This document shows, piece after piece, positions 1-10,338 of a stretch of DNA of 64,000 bases. A program made the translations under genes and the position numbers. The stretch comes from Aliikangiella sp965214955 (GTDB taxonomy: Bacteria; Pseudomonadota; Gammaproteobacteria; Enterobacterales; Kangiellaceae): NCBI GenBank assembly GCA_965214955.1, contig CBDCCU010000010.1:1-64000 (forward strand), written 5' to 3'. Numbering within the stretch: the stretch's first letter is position 1; each line of letters opens with the position of its first letter. The notes below the pieces were generated by a model. That model was not told the DNA's origin. It searched no databases and saw only the letters and a program-made list of their open reading frames with translations.

Positions 1-193
1 GGCACCAGTAATGCCTTGCTTTACCTTTATATCCATTTCAGCTAAATATTCTTTTTGATAGTTAATTAGCTGGTTAAGCTTATTGGTTTCTATTTTTGTG
101 TCGTTCAATAGCCTCACCTAGAGCCTTAGCTGATTGCTGCTCTTTATTGCTAGCCAGTTGCTTAATGGGGGCTAATCGCTTTGACCTAACCAT
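1..193 (-). CDS. fliJ: FliJ, flagellar export chaperone (partial, frameshifted)
   Basis: This is the N-terminal part of a FliJ-like protein running off the left edge of the window. It starts at the ATG at 193 with MVRSKRLAPIKQLASNKE, followed by a charged, Gln/Glu/Lys-rich coiled-coil sequence as usual for FliJ. FliJ escorts export chaperones to the FliI ATPase at the flagellar type III export gate. The frame closes early near an AAAAA run (T-run at 93-97). Removing one base restores an open coiled-coil reading (NKLNQLINYQKEYLAEMD) to the window edge. It lies 120 bases after fliI, which fits the fliHIJ order. The identity rests on position and coiled-coil character. Confidence 0.7.
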
Positions 194-312
194 TTAACTT
201 CCTTAGGTTTAATAGAGTGTTGTAAAGCTTCAAAACACACCTAACAGTATAGACTATAAGCCATTACTTTTTAGGCGCTTGTTTAGATACTTGTTTAGCT
301 ACAGTCTAGGTG

Positions 313-1655
313 CTAACTAAATCCGAGCATTATCTCTTTTAAGGTTGATATACTCTCATCAATATGATGCTCTTGATTAAGATCTTGACACAAAAACTCT
401 CGCAGTTGCGGCATGCTCTCAATAGCGCTATCGACCATAGGATCGCTACCTTTTTGATAAGCACCAACGGTAATTAAATCTTTATTTTGCTGATAAGTTG
501 AATATAAGTGTTTTAACCGCTTTACCGCATCTTGATGATCTTTTTCGGTAATTTGGTTAAACACACGGCTTACCGAGCCTTCAATATCAATCGCGGGATA
601 ATGCCCCGAATCGGCTAAATCACGAGATAAAACCAAATGCCCATCTAAAATGGCTCTCGATGCATCAACAATTGGATCTTGCTGATCATCTCCTTCAGCC
701 AGTACGGTGTAAAACGCAGTAATCGATCCCGAGCCTTCATCACCATTACCCGCCCTTTCAACCAATTGAGGCAACATGGCGAAAACCGAAGGCGGGTAAC
801 CTTTAGTGGCAGGTGGCTCACCAACAGCCAAGGCAACTTCGCGCTGTGCTTGACAAAAACGGGTTAAAGAATCCATTAGTAAAAGCACATTATGCCCTTT
901 ATCTCTAAAATATTCTGCAATAGTGGTTGCCGACATAGCTCCTTGCAAGCGCATTAAAGGTGAATAATCAGCAGGAACCGCCACCACTACCGAACGTTTT
1001 AATCCTTCACTTCCTAAAATTTGATCAATAAACTCTTTAACCTCTCGTCCACGCTCTCCGACTAGTCCAACAACAATCACATCAGCGGTGGTAAAGCGAG
1101 TCATCATACCCAGCAAAACACTTTTGCCCCACCCCGCTTCCCGCTAATAGCCCCATACGCTGACCACGACCTACGGTTAAAACAGAATTAATTGATCGCA
1201 CACCAACATCAAGAGGCTCCGTTACCGGTTTTCTGGCCAGTGGATTAATATTTTCAGCCGCCAGTGGTCTTTTTTGATGACAATAAACTGGCCCTTTACC
1301 ATCAATCGGCTTACCTTGCCCATCTAAAACTCGCCCCAAAAGCTCTTCACCTACTGGAATTTCTGCCATTCGGTGCGTTGGGATCACCTTAGCCCCAGGT
1401 CCAATACCCTGAATGTTGCCAATGGGCATTAAATAGATTTTTGTCTTTAGCAAAGCCAACCACCTCGGCTTCTTCAAATTTTCCGTTAATGGTTTCAATA
1501 TGGCATCGCTCGCCAATATTTACCGCACAGCCAACAGCCTCTAATGTCATACCAACCATTCGAGTTAAACGCCCTTCTACCAAAATACTTGAGGTATCCT
1601 TAACTTTTGATTCAAACTTATTAAGATAATCAGCAAATTGTTGATCAGTTAACAT
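313..1655 (-). CDS. fliI: FliI, flagellum-specific ATPase (two frameshifts as sequenced)
   Basis: ATPase of the flagellar type III export apparatus, related to the F1 beta subunit; it acts with FliH and FliJ at the cytoplasmic face of the basal body. Three frames together give about 446 residues, normal for the family. They hold the N-terminal barrel, a P-loop GSGVG(KS), the FliI-typical GERGREVKEFI and GYPPSVFAMLPQLVERAGN, and the C-terminal domain. The first break is at a T-run at 1438-1442 (after VVGFAKDK). The second is at a C-run at 1127-1130, inside the Walker A motif. One extra base at each explains them. The ATG at 1655 follows the fliH stop directly; an in-frame start at 1673 would overlap fliH. 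Confidence 0.88.
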
Positions 1656-1656
1656 G

Positions 1657-2467
1657 CTAGCTGTTACCTTCAATATCTGTTTGCTGGGTTTGAGTATCGG
1701 CAGTTATATTACTTGGATGAGCGGTTTGAGGATCAAGCTCATTAGATGATTCAAGGCTAGTTCTACTCGACTCATGCGCCCTTAAATCACCCACTAGTTC
1801 ACTAAACAAAACCGCAATTTGTTTATCAATAGAGGCATCTACCGTTGAGTTTTCAGTATCAACTCGGCAACTTGCCCGCTCGATGGTGGGGTTGCTTTTA
1901 ATTTGCCAATCTGTTTGCTCAGCATCACTCCCTTTTGATAAAGCAGCGGTAATAATTGCCTCATCTTCAGGGTGAAGCCAAATGGTGATATTGCCAGAGT
2001 CAATGGGTAATTTTTTTAATGCTTCGCGAATGATGGCAATTAATTGAGTAGGATCTTGCTTTAGTTCGCGCCGCACAATTTGTTTGGCAATAGCAAAAGA
2101 CAATTTTAAAATTGCTTGTTCGGTTATTTCTCCACAGGCTGATAAAGGATCGTTTAATTGCTGAATAATTTGTTCCATTAAGCGGGTTTGTTGATTAATT
2201 TTTTCTTGCGCCGCAGCTAAACCTTCGGCTTTGCCCTGATTAAAACCTTGCTCTTTAGCTTGCTGTTTTAGTTTTTCTAGCTCAGCCGCTTGAATGGCTT
2301 TGTTGCTGCTCTGCGCTTATTTCTGGCTCTTGTTCTGGCTCGTCTTCTTCTGGTTGAAAAAAATGTGTTCCTTTGCCCGCATTAATTGAAGGCAGTTTCC
2401 AACTAGAAAAACTTTGCACGTTTTTAAGCGGCTTAATTGTGTCTTCTGATTTAGCTTTAGTTACCAT
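1657..2467 (-). CDS. fliH: FliH, flagellar export regulator (frameshifted as sequenced)
   Basis: FliH binds and restrains FliI and links it to the C ring. The composite is about 269 residues: an acidic N-terminus (EEDEPEQEPEISAEQQQ), a coiled coil rich in Ala, Gln and Glu, then the conserved C-terminal region with AIAKQIVRRELKQDP and IWLHPEDE. The first frame stops at about residue 61. Deleting one base from the T-run at 2299-2301 joins it to the second frame with no other lesion. The gene sits between fliG and fliI. A 66-bp heptanucleotide array separates it from the fliG stop. Confidence 0.85.
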
Positions 2468-2476
2468 AAATTAGCT

Positions 2477-2542
2477 CTTATCACTTATCACTTATCACTT
2501 ATCACTTATCACTTATCACTTATCACTTATCACTTATCACTT
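2477..2542. repeat. Heptanucleotide tandem array (CTTATCA)n
   Basis: About nine head-to-tail copies of the 7-bp unit CTTATCA fill the fliG-fliH spacer, starting 9 bases after the fliG stop and ending 10 bases before the fliH start. It would be transcribed within the operon mRNA. It belongs to a set of arrays with the same 7-bp period found elsewhere in the window. Confidence 0.95.
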
Positions 2543-2551
2543 TAAAAAAAA

Positions 2552-3598
2552 TTAAACCATTTCTTCTCCGCCGCCACCAAGCACAATTTCGCCAGAATCA
2601 GCCATGCGTCTTGCCACGGTTAAAATTTCTTTTTGCGCCGCCTCTACCTCGCTAAGCTTTACTGGCCCCATCGCGTCGAGATCATCACGCATTAATTCAG
2701 CCGCACGTTTAGACATATTTTTGAAGATTTTTTCTTTAATTTCATCATCACAAGCTTTCAGTGCAACCACTAAAGTATCGGTAGAAATTTCTCTGAGTAA
2801 CGCTTGTATGCCTCTATCATCAACATCAACCAAGTTATCAAATACAAACATTAAGTCTTCAATTTGTTGGGCTAAATCTTCGTCGGTTTCTTTAATTGAA
2901 TCCATAATAAGTGCTTCATTAGAGCCATCCATAAAGTTCATAATATCAGCTACTTTTTTCACCCCACCAATTTGCCGTGATTGTGCCGAGCCACTGCCTG
3001 TAAATTGTTTTTCCATGATGTCATTTAATTCTTGCAACGCATCTGGTTGAACGGCTTCAAGCGCAGAAATTCTAAAGGCTAAATCGACTCTCACTTTTTC
3101 AGGTAGCTGGGCTAAAACTTCGGCCGATTGATCAGGGTCGAGATAAGATAAAACAATCGACTGAATTTGTGGATGCTCAAAGCGAATAACATCGGCAACA
3201 GAGCGAGCATCCATCCACTTTAAGGTGTCTAAACCTTTAGTATTGGCCGATGCTAAAATTCTATCAATTAAAGCACCTGCTTTGTCATCACCTAAGGCCG
3301 ATTTTAAAGTGCTACGAATATAATCTTCGGTACCAATACCAATGCCCGTTTGTTGTTCAACTTTTTCTAAAAACTCATCAACAACATCTTCTACTGAACC
3401 TTTGCCAACATTTTTAAGCGACGCCATTTGCATCCCTAAAATTTGAACTTCTTTAGGCCCCATATGTTTAAGCACTTCAGCCGCTGTTTCTTCACCAAGC
3501 GACAGCATTAAAATAGCCGCCTTATCAACACCAGATAAGTTATCTATTTTTCTTTTGGCCTGTTTTTCTACCTTTTTTTCTTGCTCTTCATCAGCCAT
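2552..3598 (-). CDS. fliG: FliG, flagellar motor switch protein
   Basis: C-ring protein that couples FliF to the stator; its C-terminal torque helix interacts with MotA/PomA-type stators. The 348 residues are intact and of normal length. They show the N-terminal GVDKAAILMLSLGEE, the middle-domain segment with FEHPQIQSIVLSYLDP (EHPQ motif), and a C-terminal domain with FDNLVDVDDRGIQALLRE followed by MSKRAAELMRDDLDAMGPV. The start ATG at 3598 overlaps the fliF stop by a few bases, indicating translational coupling. It is one of the few undamaged genes in this operon. Confidence 0.97.
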   Translation of the reverse strand: MADEEQEKKVEKQAKRKIDNLSGVDKAAILMLSLGEETAAEVLKHMGPKEVQILGMQMASLKNVGKGSVEDVVDEFLEKVEQQTGIGIGTEDYIRSTLKSALGDDKAGALIDRILASANTKGLDTLKWMDARSVADVIRFEHPQIQSIVLSYLDPDQSAEVLAQLPEKVRVDLAFRISALEAVQPDALQELNDIMEKQFTGSGSAQSRQIGGVKKVADIMNFMDGSNEALIMDSIKETDEDLAQQIEDLMFVFDNLVDVDDRGIQALLREISTDTLVVALKACDDEIKEKIFKNMSKRAAELMRDDLDAMGPVKLSEVEAAQKEILTVARRMADSGEIVLGGGGEEMV

Positions 3599-5268
3599 CT
3601 TCGTCTATCCAGCTTTTTACTAGTTGAGCCACTAAGGTTGGGTTATTTCCTACCACACCTTTAGCTTGCTCTAATTTTTTTACTTCGCCAACCGAAGGCG
3701 GCGGCAACTCTAAACTATCGTGCCCACTTAATACCACAGAGTCATCAAGTTCATTACTCGCATTTTGCAGACCTGACAAGTCAAGTTCATCAGAGGCTTC
3801 TGCATTAAGCGGAGTTTGTGCAACATGAACCGTTGATAACTTTTTCATAGTCGGGCGAAGCACCGCAAAAATCAAGATCAAAAAGGCAATCAATCCTAAA
3901 AATGGTTTAAACCACGTTTGAAATAACTCTTGCTCATAAAAAGGCAAAGGTTCGGGCTCGGGCAGTGTTTCACCTTGAATAAAAGGAAAAGACTCTACGC
4001 TTACAATATCACCCCGTTGCGCGGTAAAACCCACAGCAGCTTGAATTAGGTTTTGAATTCTTGCCAGCTCGGTTTGCGCTCTGGCAATTTTTTGTCCAGC
4101 GTTATTAACATCATCAATATAATCTAAACCAACCGATACACTAATACGTTTAACCACACCCACTTGAGGCATAATGTGACTGATGGTTGTATCCAAATCG
4201 AAATTTCTTTCTGCTTCTACGCGGCGATTTGAGGCTACATTATTCTGGTTAGCATTATCGCCAGTAGCGGCAGTAGCATCTGTTGGAATAGTTGCATCAC
4301 CAGGAGGCTGATTACTTAATGCGCCAGGAATACCCGAAGCTTGCCCATTAGTACGATTATCATCAATGGTTCTTTCACTTCTAACGGCTGGCAAGTCAGG
4401 ATTAAAAGTTTGCAATGTTTGCTCTGTTTTAGTGAAATCCATATCGACATTCACTTGCACCGTGTATGCACCTAGTCCTACTATTGGCATTAAAATTTCT
4501 TCAATACGACTTTTAATGTCTTCTCGCCTTTCACGAATAACTTCAAGCTCTTTACTCGACTGCCTTTGAGTTTGGCTCATACTACCCGAATGATAAAGGC
4601 GACCATATTGATCAGTAATTGTCACTTTATTGCGATTTAAATTAGGAATACTGCCCGAGACCAAATCAACCATTGCATCAACTTGCTCTTCAGATAGTGA
4701 GCCTCTTGAATACAAATTAAGCAATACAGAAGCACTGGGTTTTCTGCGATTTTTTATAAACGATGACTCTCTAGGAATGGCTAAGTGCACTTTAACTGCA
4801 CGCACGCCATTAAATTGCTTTAACGTATTTGTTAGTTGTAATTCTTGGTTACGCAAAAGGCGCGCCTTTTCCATTCTTTGCGACACACCAAAGCCAGAAT
4901 CTTTATTTAAGTAATGATTCATCAACCGATTCTTGCAGAGCAATACCTTGCGCGCCTAACTCCATTTCAATGCGTTTATAACGACTTTGCGGAACAAGAA
5001 TTTTGCCATTGGTATCTACCTGAAAAAATATATCTTGTTGCTCTAAATAATTAATCACATCCATAGAGGCTTCGGGCGATAAATTATTTAATGGTCTTAA
5101 TGGTGGCTCCTTTGACCAGAGCGCAATAAAAACACCAAGCGCAATACTTGCCGCTATAGCTACCAAAACCCCCACTTGTTTTAATGGCGCAAGTGATGAC
5201 ATTCCTGGCAATATATCTTGCTGAGATTGTGAAACTTCAACTAAGTCTGTAGATGCTGCTTCTGCCAA
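3591..5268 (-). CDS. fliF: FliF, flagellar MS-ring protein (frameshifted as sequenced)
   Basis: MS-ring protein, the inner-membrane platform for rotor and export gate. The composite is about 558 residues. It has an N-terminal transmembrane helix (VGVLVAIAASIALGVFIALW), the YscJ-like ring-building motifs, and a C-terminal transmembrane helix near FLGLIAFLILIFAV. A cytoplasmic tail ends in VKSWIDEDG, the FliG-binding end. The first frame stops after ESVDESLLK; removing one base of the T-run at 4906-4908 restores ESLLNKDSGFGVSQRMEKA. The flanking sequence is well conserved, so the break looks recent or artefactual. It lies directly upstream of fliG. Confidence 0.92.
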
Positions 5269-5325
5269 AACGATTCTCTCTTAATGATTAATTGTTCAAA
5301 ATATTATTAACATTTACAACTTATG

Positions 5326-5662
5326 CTAAATTGGCATATTCATAATATCTTGGTATGCGCTAACAACTTTATTTCTAACTTGTACCGTTGCCTCAAAAGC
5401 AACACTGGCTTTTTGTGAAAGCGATAACCGCTTTAACTAAGCTTGCACCGCCATCGCCAGTTTCTATTTGAGTAGCCGCTTGTGCCGATTGCATTTGATA
5501 TTGATTAACCTTATTAATGGCACTACCAAGCAACGAGCCAAACTGATTATTGCTAGGTACTTGTTCAACACCGCTGGCAACATTTCCCGTACCGTTTTTT
5601 GCAATATTCGACAAACGCTCCATTTGCGCTTGCAAGTTTTGCTGATTAATATCGACTTTCAT
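5326..5662 (-). CDS. fliE: FliE, MS-ring/rod junction protein (frameshifted as sequenced)
   Basis: FliE joins the MS ring to the proximal rod and is the first substrate of the flagellar export system. The first 80 or so residues (MKVDINQQNLQAQMERLSNI onward) run in one frame. The family-typical C-terminus SQKASVAFEATVQVRNKVV...YQDIMNMPI is in the next, and ends at 5326. One extra base in the A-run at 5418-5420 accounts for the switch; the corrected length is about 111 residues. The start is 2 bases after the flrC stop, so fliE is read as part of the flrBC transcript unless a promoter lies inside flrC. Confidence 0.88.
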
Positions 5663-5664
5663 GG

Positions 5665-7011
5665 TTACTCACCCTTACCTGGAATTTCATAGCCCAGCTC
5701 GCGCATTCTGGCTAACTTATAACGTAAAGTTCGCGGGCTTACTTGCAATACTTCGGCTACGTCTTTCTTTTTACCGTTATGTTTTTTTAGCGCTTCAATA
5801 ATTAATTGAAATTCATGATGCTGAACATTGGTAACTAGTTTGTTTTTATTTTCTAATGGTTCAGCTTTTACGTTATCACTACTAAAAAGCTGCTCGTTTT
5901 CAAACTGAATATCACTGGCCTCAACCATTTCATCAGAAGCTAAAACTGCAACTCTTTGCATTAAGTTATCTAGCTCTCTAACATTACCTGGCCAGCTATA
6001 GCCCATAAGCTTTGCTTTTGCTTCTGGCGATATTTTTAGCCCACCTCTACTACGAACAAATTCATTTTTAGATAATAAAAACTCAGCTAGCGGAACAATA
6101 TCTTGCTTGCGCTCATTAAGCGCTAAACAGCGTATAGGAAATACATTTAAACGATAAAATAAATCTTCTCTAAAACGTTTTTCTTCAACTTCTTTTTTAA
6201 GATCACGATTAGTCGTGGCAATAACTCTCACATTTAGCGATATACTTTTTTTACCGCCTAAACGCTCAACTTCTTTTTCTTGCAATACCCGTAAAATTTT
6301 TGCTTGCAGGGGCAAAGCCATTTCGGAAATTTCATCGAGTAATAAAGTACCGTTTTGCGCTTGTTCAAACTTACCCGCACAAGCCTGATGCGCGCCAGTA
6401 AATGCGCCTTTTTCGTAACCAAATAAAGTTGCCTCAAGCATATTTTCTGGTATAGCGGCACAGTTAATGGCAATAAATTTTCCCTTACTGCGCGGTGAAT
6501 TTTGATGAATAAATTTAGACATCACTTCTTTACCAGCACCACTTGGTCCAGACAAAAGTACATTAGAATCGGTTATGGCAATTTTTCTGGCGTATTCAAA
6601 AACTTCTACGCTGGCAGGATCTTTAATAATGGCTTCATTTTCTATCTCTTGTGGCAAATAATTTTCAACCAACTGAGTCAGCTTGGTGGCATCAAAAGGT
6701 TTTTGTAAATAATCACTAGCACCTAACCGCATTGCTTCTACCGCATTTGACACATCACCATGAGCAGTCATCATAATAACCGGCAAATTTGATTTTTTTT
6801 GACGTAAATTTTTTAATAATTCAATACCGCTCATATTACCCATTTGAATATCACTAATGACCATGTCGGGCCAATTATCGGTATTTAGCATACCTAACGC
6901 CGATTCAGCCGATTCAGCCGCGCGCGCCTGATAGCCACTAATTTTTAAGCTTGCCGTCAAGGCTTCTCTTAATGCGTTATCATCTTCAACCACTAAAACA
7001 CTAGCACTCAT
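5665..7011 (-). CDS. flrC: FlrC/FleR, sigma-54 response regulator of flagellar genes
   Basis: Two-component activator of sigma-54 flagellar promoters (hook-basal-body level), phosphorylated by FlrB. It has 448 residues from the ATG at 7011. The receiver domain has the phospho-acceptor Asp in VISDIQMG (residue 54). The AAA+ domain has Walker A GPSGAGKE (155-162) and an intact sigma-54 contact loop GAFTGA (202-207). A Fis-type helix-turn-helix ends the protein (VAEVLQVSPRTLRYKLARM). The ATG overlaps the flrB stop in a TAATG arrangement, so coupling is likely. A TTG two codons upstream is possible but less convincing. Confidence 0.95.
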   Translation of the reverse strand: MSASVLVVEDDNALREALTASLKISGYQARAAESAESALGMLNTDNWPDMVISDIQMGNMSGIELLKNLRQKKSNLPVIMMTAHGDVSNAVEAMRLGASDYLQKPFDATKLTQLVENYLPQEIENEAIIKDPASVEVFEYARKIAITDSNVLLSGPSGAGKEVMSKFIHQNSPRSKGKFIAINCAAIPENMLEATLFGYEKGAFTGAHQACAGKFEQAQNGTLLLDEISEMALPLQAKILRVLQEKEVERLGGKKSISLNVRVIATTNRDLKKEVEEKRFREDLFYRLNVFPIRCLALNERKQDIVPLAEFLLSKNEFVRSRGGLKISPEAKAKLMGYSWPGNVRELDNLMQRVAVLASDEMVEASDIQFENEQLFSSDNVKAEPLENKNKLVTNVQHHEFQLIIEALKKHNGKKKDVAEVLQVSPRTLRYKLARMRELGYEIPGKGE

Positions 7012-8343
7012 TAGCAAGCCTCCACTTGTTGTTGTAATTTAACTTTTGTTTTATTTTTATTATTTGTTGCCAAGCTAAATTCAAGAGTAAAACAAGTTGA
7101 CTTACCTTGTTTTGAAGTTACATTAATACTGCCCTTATGCTCTAAAACAGTGCCATGAACCACTGCTAAACCTAATCCATTACCTTGTTTTTTTGTGCTT
7201 ATAAAAAGGCTCAAAAACTCTAGAGATATTTTCCTTTTTAATCCCCACACCATTATCTTCAACCACCACTTTTAATTGCTTATTGCAACTTATTTTCACC
7301 CAAACCTTTGCATCATTATTAGGCTTAGTTGTAGCCGCCTGTACTGCGTTTTCTATTAGGTTAACAAAAGCGCCTAAAAGCGCATCTTTATCGGCAAAAA
7401 CACTTTTATTTTCAATGTTTTCACTCACATCAAAACTCACTATGTCAGAAAATTCATTGGTTAACTGTTTTAAATTTTCCAACAATTGAGTCACTAATAA
7501 ATATTGTTTTTGCTTACGCTCACCTTTAACAAAATTGAGCATGTCGGCAATTTGACGCTCCATAAAATTTAAGCGCTCCACTAAATTACTAGTAAATTCT
7601 TGTCTGGTAATTCCATCAATATTTTGGTTGTTTAAATGCGAACCATATAAAATAGCTGCCGATAAAGGTGTTCTAATTTGATGGGCCATAGAAGCAACCA
7701 TTTGCCCCATGCTCAATAGTTTTTGTTGTTGACTTAATTCTGCTTGCAATTTACGCGTTTTGGTCATATCCGTTAATACAATTAATTGGCCTGGCTCGCT
7801 ATTTAAGCCTTTTGTTTCAATGTGTATTTTTCTGCCATCTTTTAAAGAAACCTGATGACCATCATCAACCTGTGGATCAAATACGCGCTGAATAACATTT
7901 ATCCAAAGTTCACCTAGCAGTGGTTCGCCTAAAATATCAATTGCCATTTCATTGCAATCTTTAACCTTACCGCTAGCATCTAAAACAACAACACCCGCAG
8001 GCATAATAGAAAGTAGCTCTTGCAATCTTTTTGATAAACTCACTTTTTCATTAAACAGTTTTTCTTTTTCAGCAATGGCATTTTGTTTTTCAACCGACTC
8101 AGATTCTAGTTCGTCACTTAACTGCTCAACTTTACCTTCAAGATCTTGAAACGAATCAACAAAACTTTGCGATAATTCGTTCAGTTGCGAAACCACATTA
8201 TTAAGCGGACTTTTATCCTCAGCATGAAGTTCATCACTTTGTTTATTAGTGTCAACTGATGCAAAACTCGATTTTTGTGCAGAGTAACTAGGTAAAAAAG
8301 AAACCTCTTTTTTATTAATTGAGTGCGAACTAATTTGCGGCAT
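7011..8343 (-). CDS. flrB: FlrB/FleS, flagellar sensor histidine kinase (frameshifted as sequenced)
   Basis: Soluble kinase partner of FlrC. The composite is about 443 residues: an N-terminal coiled coil (about 50-110), a PAS domain starting near LSIMPAGVVVLDASGKV, a HisKA domain with the phospho-acceptor His in MAHQIRTPLS (residue 221), and an ATPase domain with N and G1 boxes (ENAVQAA, VVEDNGVGI). No membrane helix is visible, as in the family. The frame breaks after VFEPFY at an A-run at 7203-7207; one extra base separates it from the STKKQGNGLGLAVVHG segment (G2 box). A sigma-54 site lies about 85 bases upstream. Confidence 0.92.
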
Positions 8344-8428
8344 TGCTTCCTCTCTATGCTTAAACGCGCAATAAAACTTTAAAATTTGCGTCAGTAAACC
8401 AATGAGTTAAATACTTAGAAATTAAGAT

Positions 8429-8444
8429 AGCAATTAGTATGCCT
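8429..8444 (-). promoter_or_regulatory. Sigma-54 promoter of the flrBC-fli operon
   Basis: On the minus strand the sequence AGGCATACTAATTGCT has the invariant GG and GC exactly 10 bases apart and a perfect TTGCT in the -12 region. It is placed about 85 bases before flrB. The equivalent operon in Vibrio is sigma-54 and FlrA dependent. Confidence 0.7.
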
Positions 8445-8519
8445 GATTTATTTTTTGTTTTATTTCAAAGAGTTACAGACTTAATAAGAATTTAAAGTAT
8501 TTAGTGTCAATATTTTGCC

Positions 8520-8552
8520 GTATGCATTCCCACGCAGGAGCATGGGAACGAG
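8520..8552. repeat. Palindromic intergenic repeat, copy A
   Basis: GTATGCATTCCCACGCAGGA and the following GCATGGGAACGAG form an imperfect hairpin (TTCCCA against TGGGAA). It matches a second copy at 8741-8772 almost exactly. This type of extragenic palindrome is common in gammaproteobacteria. Confidence 0.85.
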
Positions 8553-8558
8553 AAACTA

Positions 8559-8597
8559 GGCTCCTCCCCTTCGCAAGGGGAGGCTGGGTGGGGTTGG
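8559..8597. repeat. Palindromic repeat CTCCCCTTCGCAAGGGGAG
   Basis: A GC-rich hairpin with stem CTCCCCTT/AAGGGGAG, followed by a GCTGGGTGGGGTT tail. It is an extragenic palindrome of a widely dispersed kind. The remainder of the flrB-flrA spacer (8344-8821) holds the sigma-54 site, this and two other palindromes, and a heptad array; no gene is seen there. Confidence 0.7.
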
Positions 8598-8740
8598 CAG
8601 TGTTTAGCATGAGTCATTAGCTTATAAAAAGCACTTTACCCAACCAAGCAATAAAATAAACCTCAATTAAAGCCGTGACAACAAGCCCACTTAATCAGCC
8701 TATTTTCCGCATGGGGAGAGGGGGAACCATTTGAGGTTAC

Positions 8741-8772
8741 GTATGCATTCCCACGCAGGAGCATGGGAACGA
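8741..8772. repeat. Palindromic intergenic repeat, copy B
   Basis: Same orientation and nearly the same sequence as the element at 8520-8552, about 220 bases away. The two copies flank the unrelated GC-rich palindrome. Confidence 0.85.
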
Positions 8773-8776
8773 TAAA

Positions 8777-8818
8777 ACTAGCAACTAGCAACTAGCAACT
8801 AGCAACTAGCAACTAATA
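8777..8818. repeat. Heptanucleotide tandem array (ACTAGCA)n
   Basis: Five full copies of ACTAGCA plus a degenerate sixth, ending 3 bases from the flrA stop codon. It therefore lies at the 3' end of the flrA transcript. Confidence 0.95.
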
Positions 8819-8821
8819 ATC

Positions 8822-10267
8822 TTAACCCGCTTTTTGCAAATTATATTTACGCATTTTTTCAACCAAAGTGGTTCTACGCATACCTAGTCTTTTAGCTGCT
8901 CTAGCGACTACTCCGCTTTCTTCAGCTAACGCCAGTTCAATGTAAGAAATTTCAAGCTTGGTAACAAACTCTTTTAAATTAACACCGCTTTCTGGCAGGT
9001 TGGTTGTTGGAGCAGCAATACTAGCAACTTCTTGTTGCTCGTCATTAATTTCAGCTCGACGCTCAGCTAACTGAGGCTGAGGATAAGCCTCAATGCCATC
9101 TGTTTTTTGGTACTCTAAAGGAAGATCATTAATATCAACCACCCCATAAGGATACAAAATACACAGCCGCTCAATTAAATTAGCAAGCTCTCTAACATTT
9201 CCGGGCCAATCGCACTGCATAAGCGAAGCAATTGCATTAGGGCTTACTCTTACCGAGCCACGCTTGTTATTTTCTAACCTTGCGATAAGCTCATTAATTA
9301 ACAAAGGAATATCTTCAACTCGTTGCTTTAGTGACGGCATTTCAATAGGGAAAACATTTAGCCGATAAAATAAATCTTCTCTAAATCGGCTTTCTTTTAC
9401 TTCATCATTTAGGTTGCGATGCGTTGCGGCAATAATTCGCACATCGCATTCAATAGGCTTATTGCTACCTACTCTTTCAAAAGTACGCTCTTGTAAAACT
9501 CGCAAAAGTTTTACTTGCATTGGCAGAGGCATATCACCAATTTCGTCTAAAAATATGGTGCCACCTTGAGCTAGCTCAAATCGACCTTGTCTGGCGGTTA
9601 AAGCACCAGTAAAGGCACCTTTTTCGTGACCAAAAAGCTCACTTTCTAAAAGCTCGGCAGGAATAGCCCCGCAATTAATTGGCACAAAAGGTTTATCTGA
9701 GCGATTTGATAAAAAGTGAAGGTTTCGTGCTGCAACCTCTTTTCCTGTGCCCGACTCACCTAAAATTAACACGCTTGCATCGGTGCTAGCCACTTGCTCT
9801 ATTAAACGGCGAATACCTTGCATAGCATTGCTTTTGCCAATCATGCTTCTAAACAGTTCAAGGGTTTTATTTTCTCGGTTAAAAGCATGTTGATTATCAC
9901 GGCAATATTGGCAAGCATGAACCGTTGCCAATATTTCCTTTTGATTAAGAGGCCAATGAATTCGCCCAACAATTTGCTGCGATACATTATTCGACAACTT
10001 GCCCGACATATTAACATCATCTAATAAAATCACTGGCATGGTTGGGTCTATCTGAATCACCTCAGTAATTAAATCAGATACGCTAGAATATTCATTTAAG
10101 CTACCTAGCAAAATGCCTACAAACTGCTCAGATTGCTTAATATGTGAGCGCCAGCTTTTGCTTGTGGTTTGCAAACTGGCCTCCCCAATAAAATTAAAAA
10201 TGGTCTCTAAATCGTGACTACGAGAATCATCATCTTCAATAATTAAAAGTTTTTTATTTTCCGTCAT
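8822..10267 (-). CDS. flrA: FlrA/FleQ, master sigma-54 activator of flagellar genes
   Basis: Top regulator of polar flagellar genes. It has 481 residues, intact. The N-terminal receiver-like domain lacks the phospho-acceptor Asp (GILLGSL around 51-56), as is normal for FleQ/FlrA. The AAA+ domain has Walker A GESGTGKE (170-177), the sigma-54 loop GAFTGA (217-222) and arginine-finger region. The C-terminal Fis-like helix-turn-helix (AAKRLGMRRTTLVEKMRK) binds DNA. FleQ homologues also bind cyclic di-GMP; whether this one does is inference. It is separated from flrB by 478 bases of repeats and so probably has its own promoter. Confidence 0.96.
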   Translation of the reverse strand: MTENKKLLIIEDDDSRSHDLETIFNFIGEASLQTTSKSWRSHIKQSEQFVGILLGSLNEYSSVSDLITEVIQIDPTMPVILLDDVNMSGKLSNNVSQQIVGRIHWPLNQKEILATVHACQYCRDNQHAFNRENKTLELFRSMIGKSNAMQGIRRLIEQVASTDASVLILGESGTGKEVAARNLHFLSNRSDKPFVPINCGAIPAELLESELFGHEKGAFTGALTARQGRFELAQGGTIFLDEIGDMPLPMQVKLLRVLQERTFERVGSNKPIECDVRIIAATHRNLNDEVKESRFREDLFYRLNVFPIEMPSLKQRVEDIPLLINELIARLENNKRGSVRVSPNAIASLMQCDWPGNVRELANLIERLCILYPYGVVDINDLPLEYQKTDGIEAYPQPQLAERRAEINDEQQEVASIAAPTTNLPESGVNLKEFVTKLEISYIELALAEESGVVARAAKRLGMRRTTLVEKMRKYNLQKAG

Positions 10268-10338
10268 TTATTAAATTTGCCTTGTGTTACCGCATAGGTT
10301 TCAAATTTAAACCGCATAAAAATAAGTTATTAAGCTCA

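Noticed and set aside
1..8343. Programmed +1 frameshifting as the reason for the split flagellar genes
   Set aside because: The sites share no slippery heptamer or stimulator, occur in different homopolymers (A, T, G) and hit genes that are never frameshifted in known flagellar systems. Sequence error or fresh mutation is simpler.
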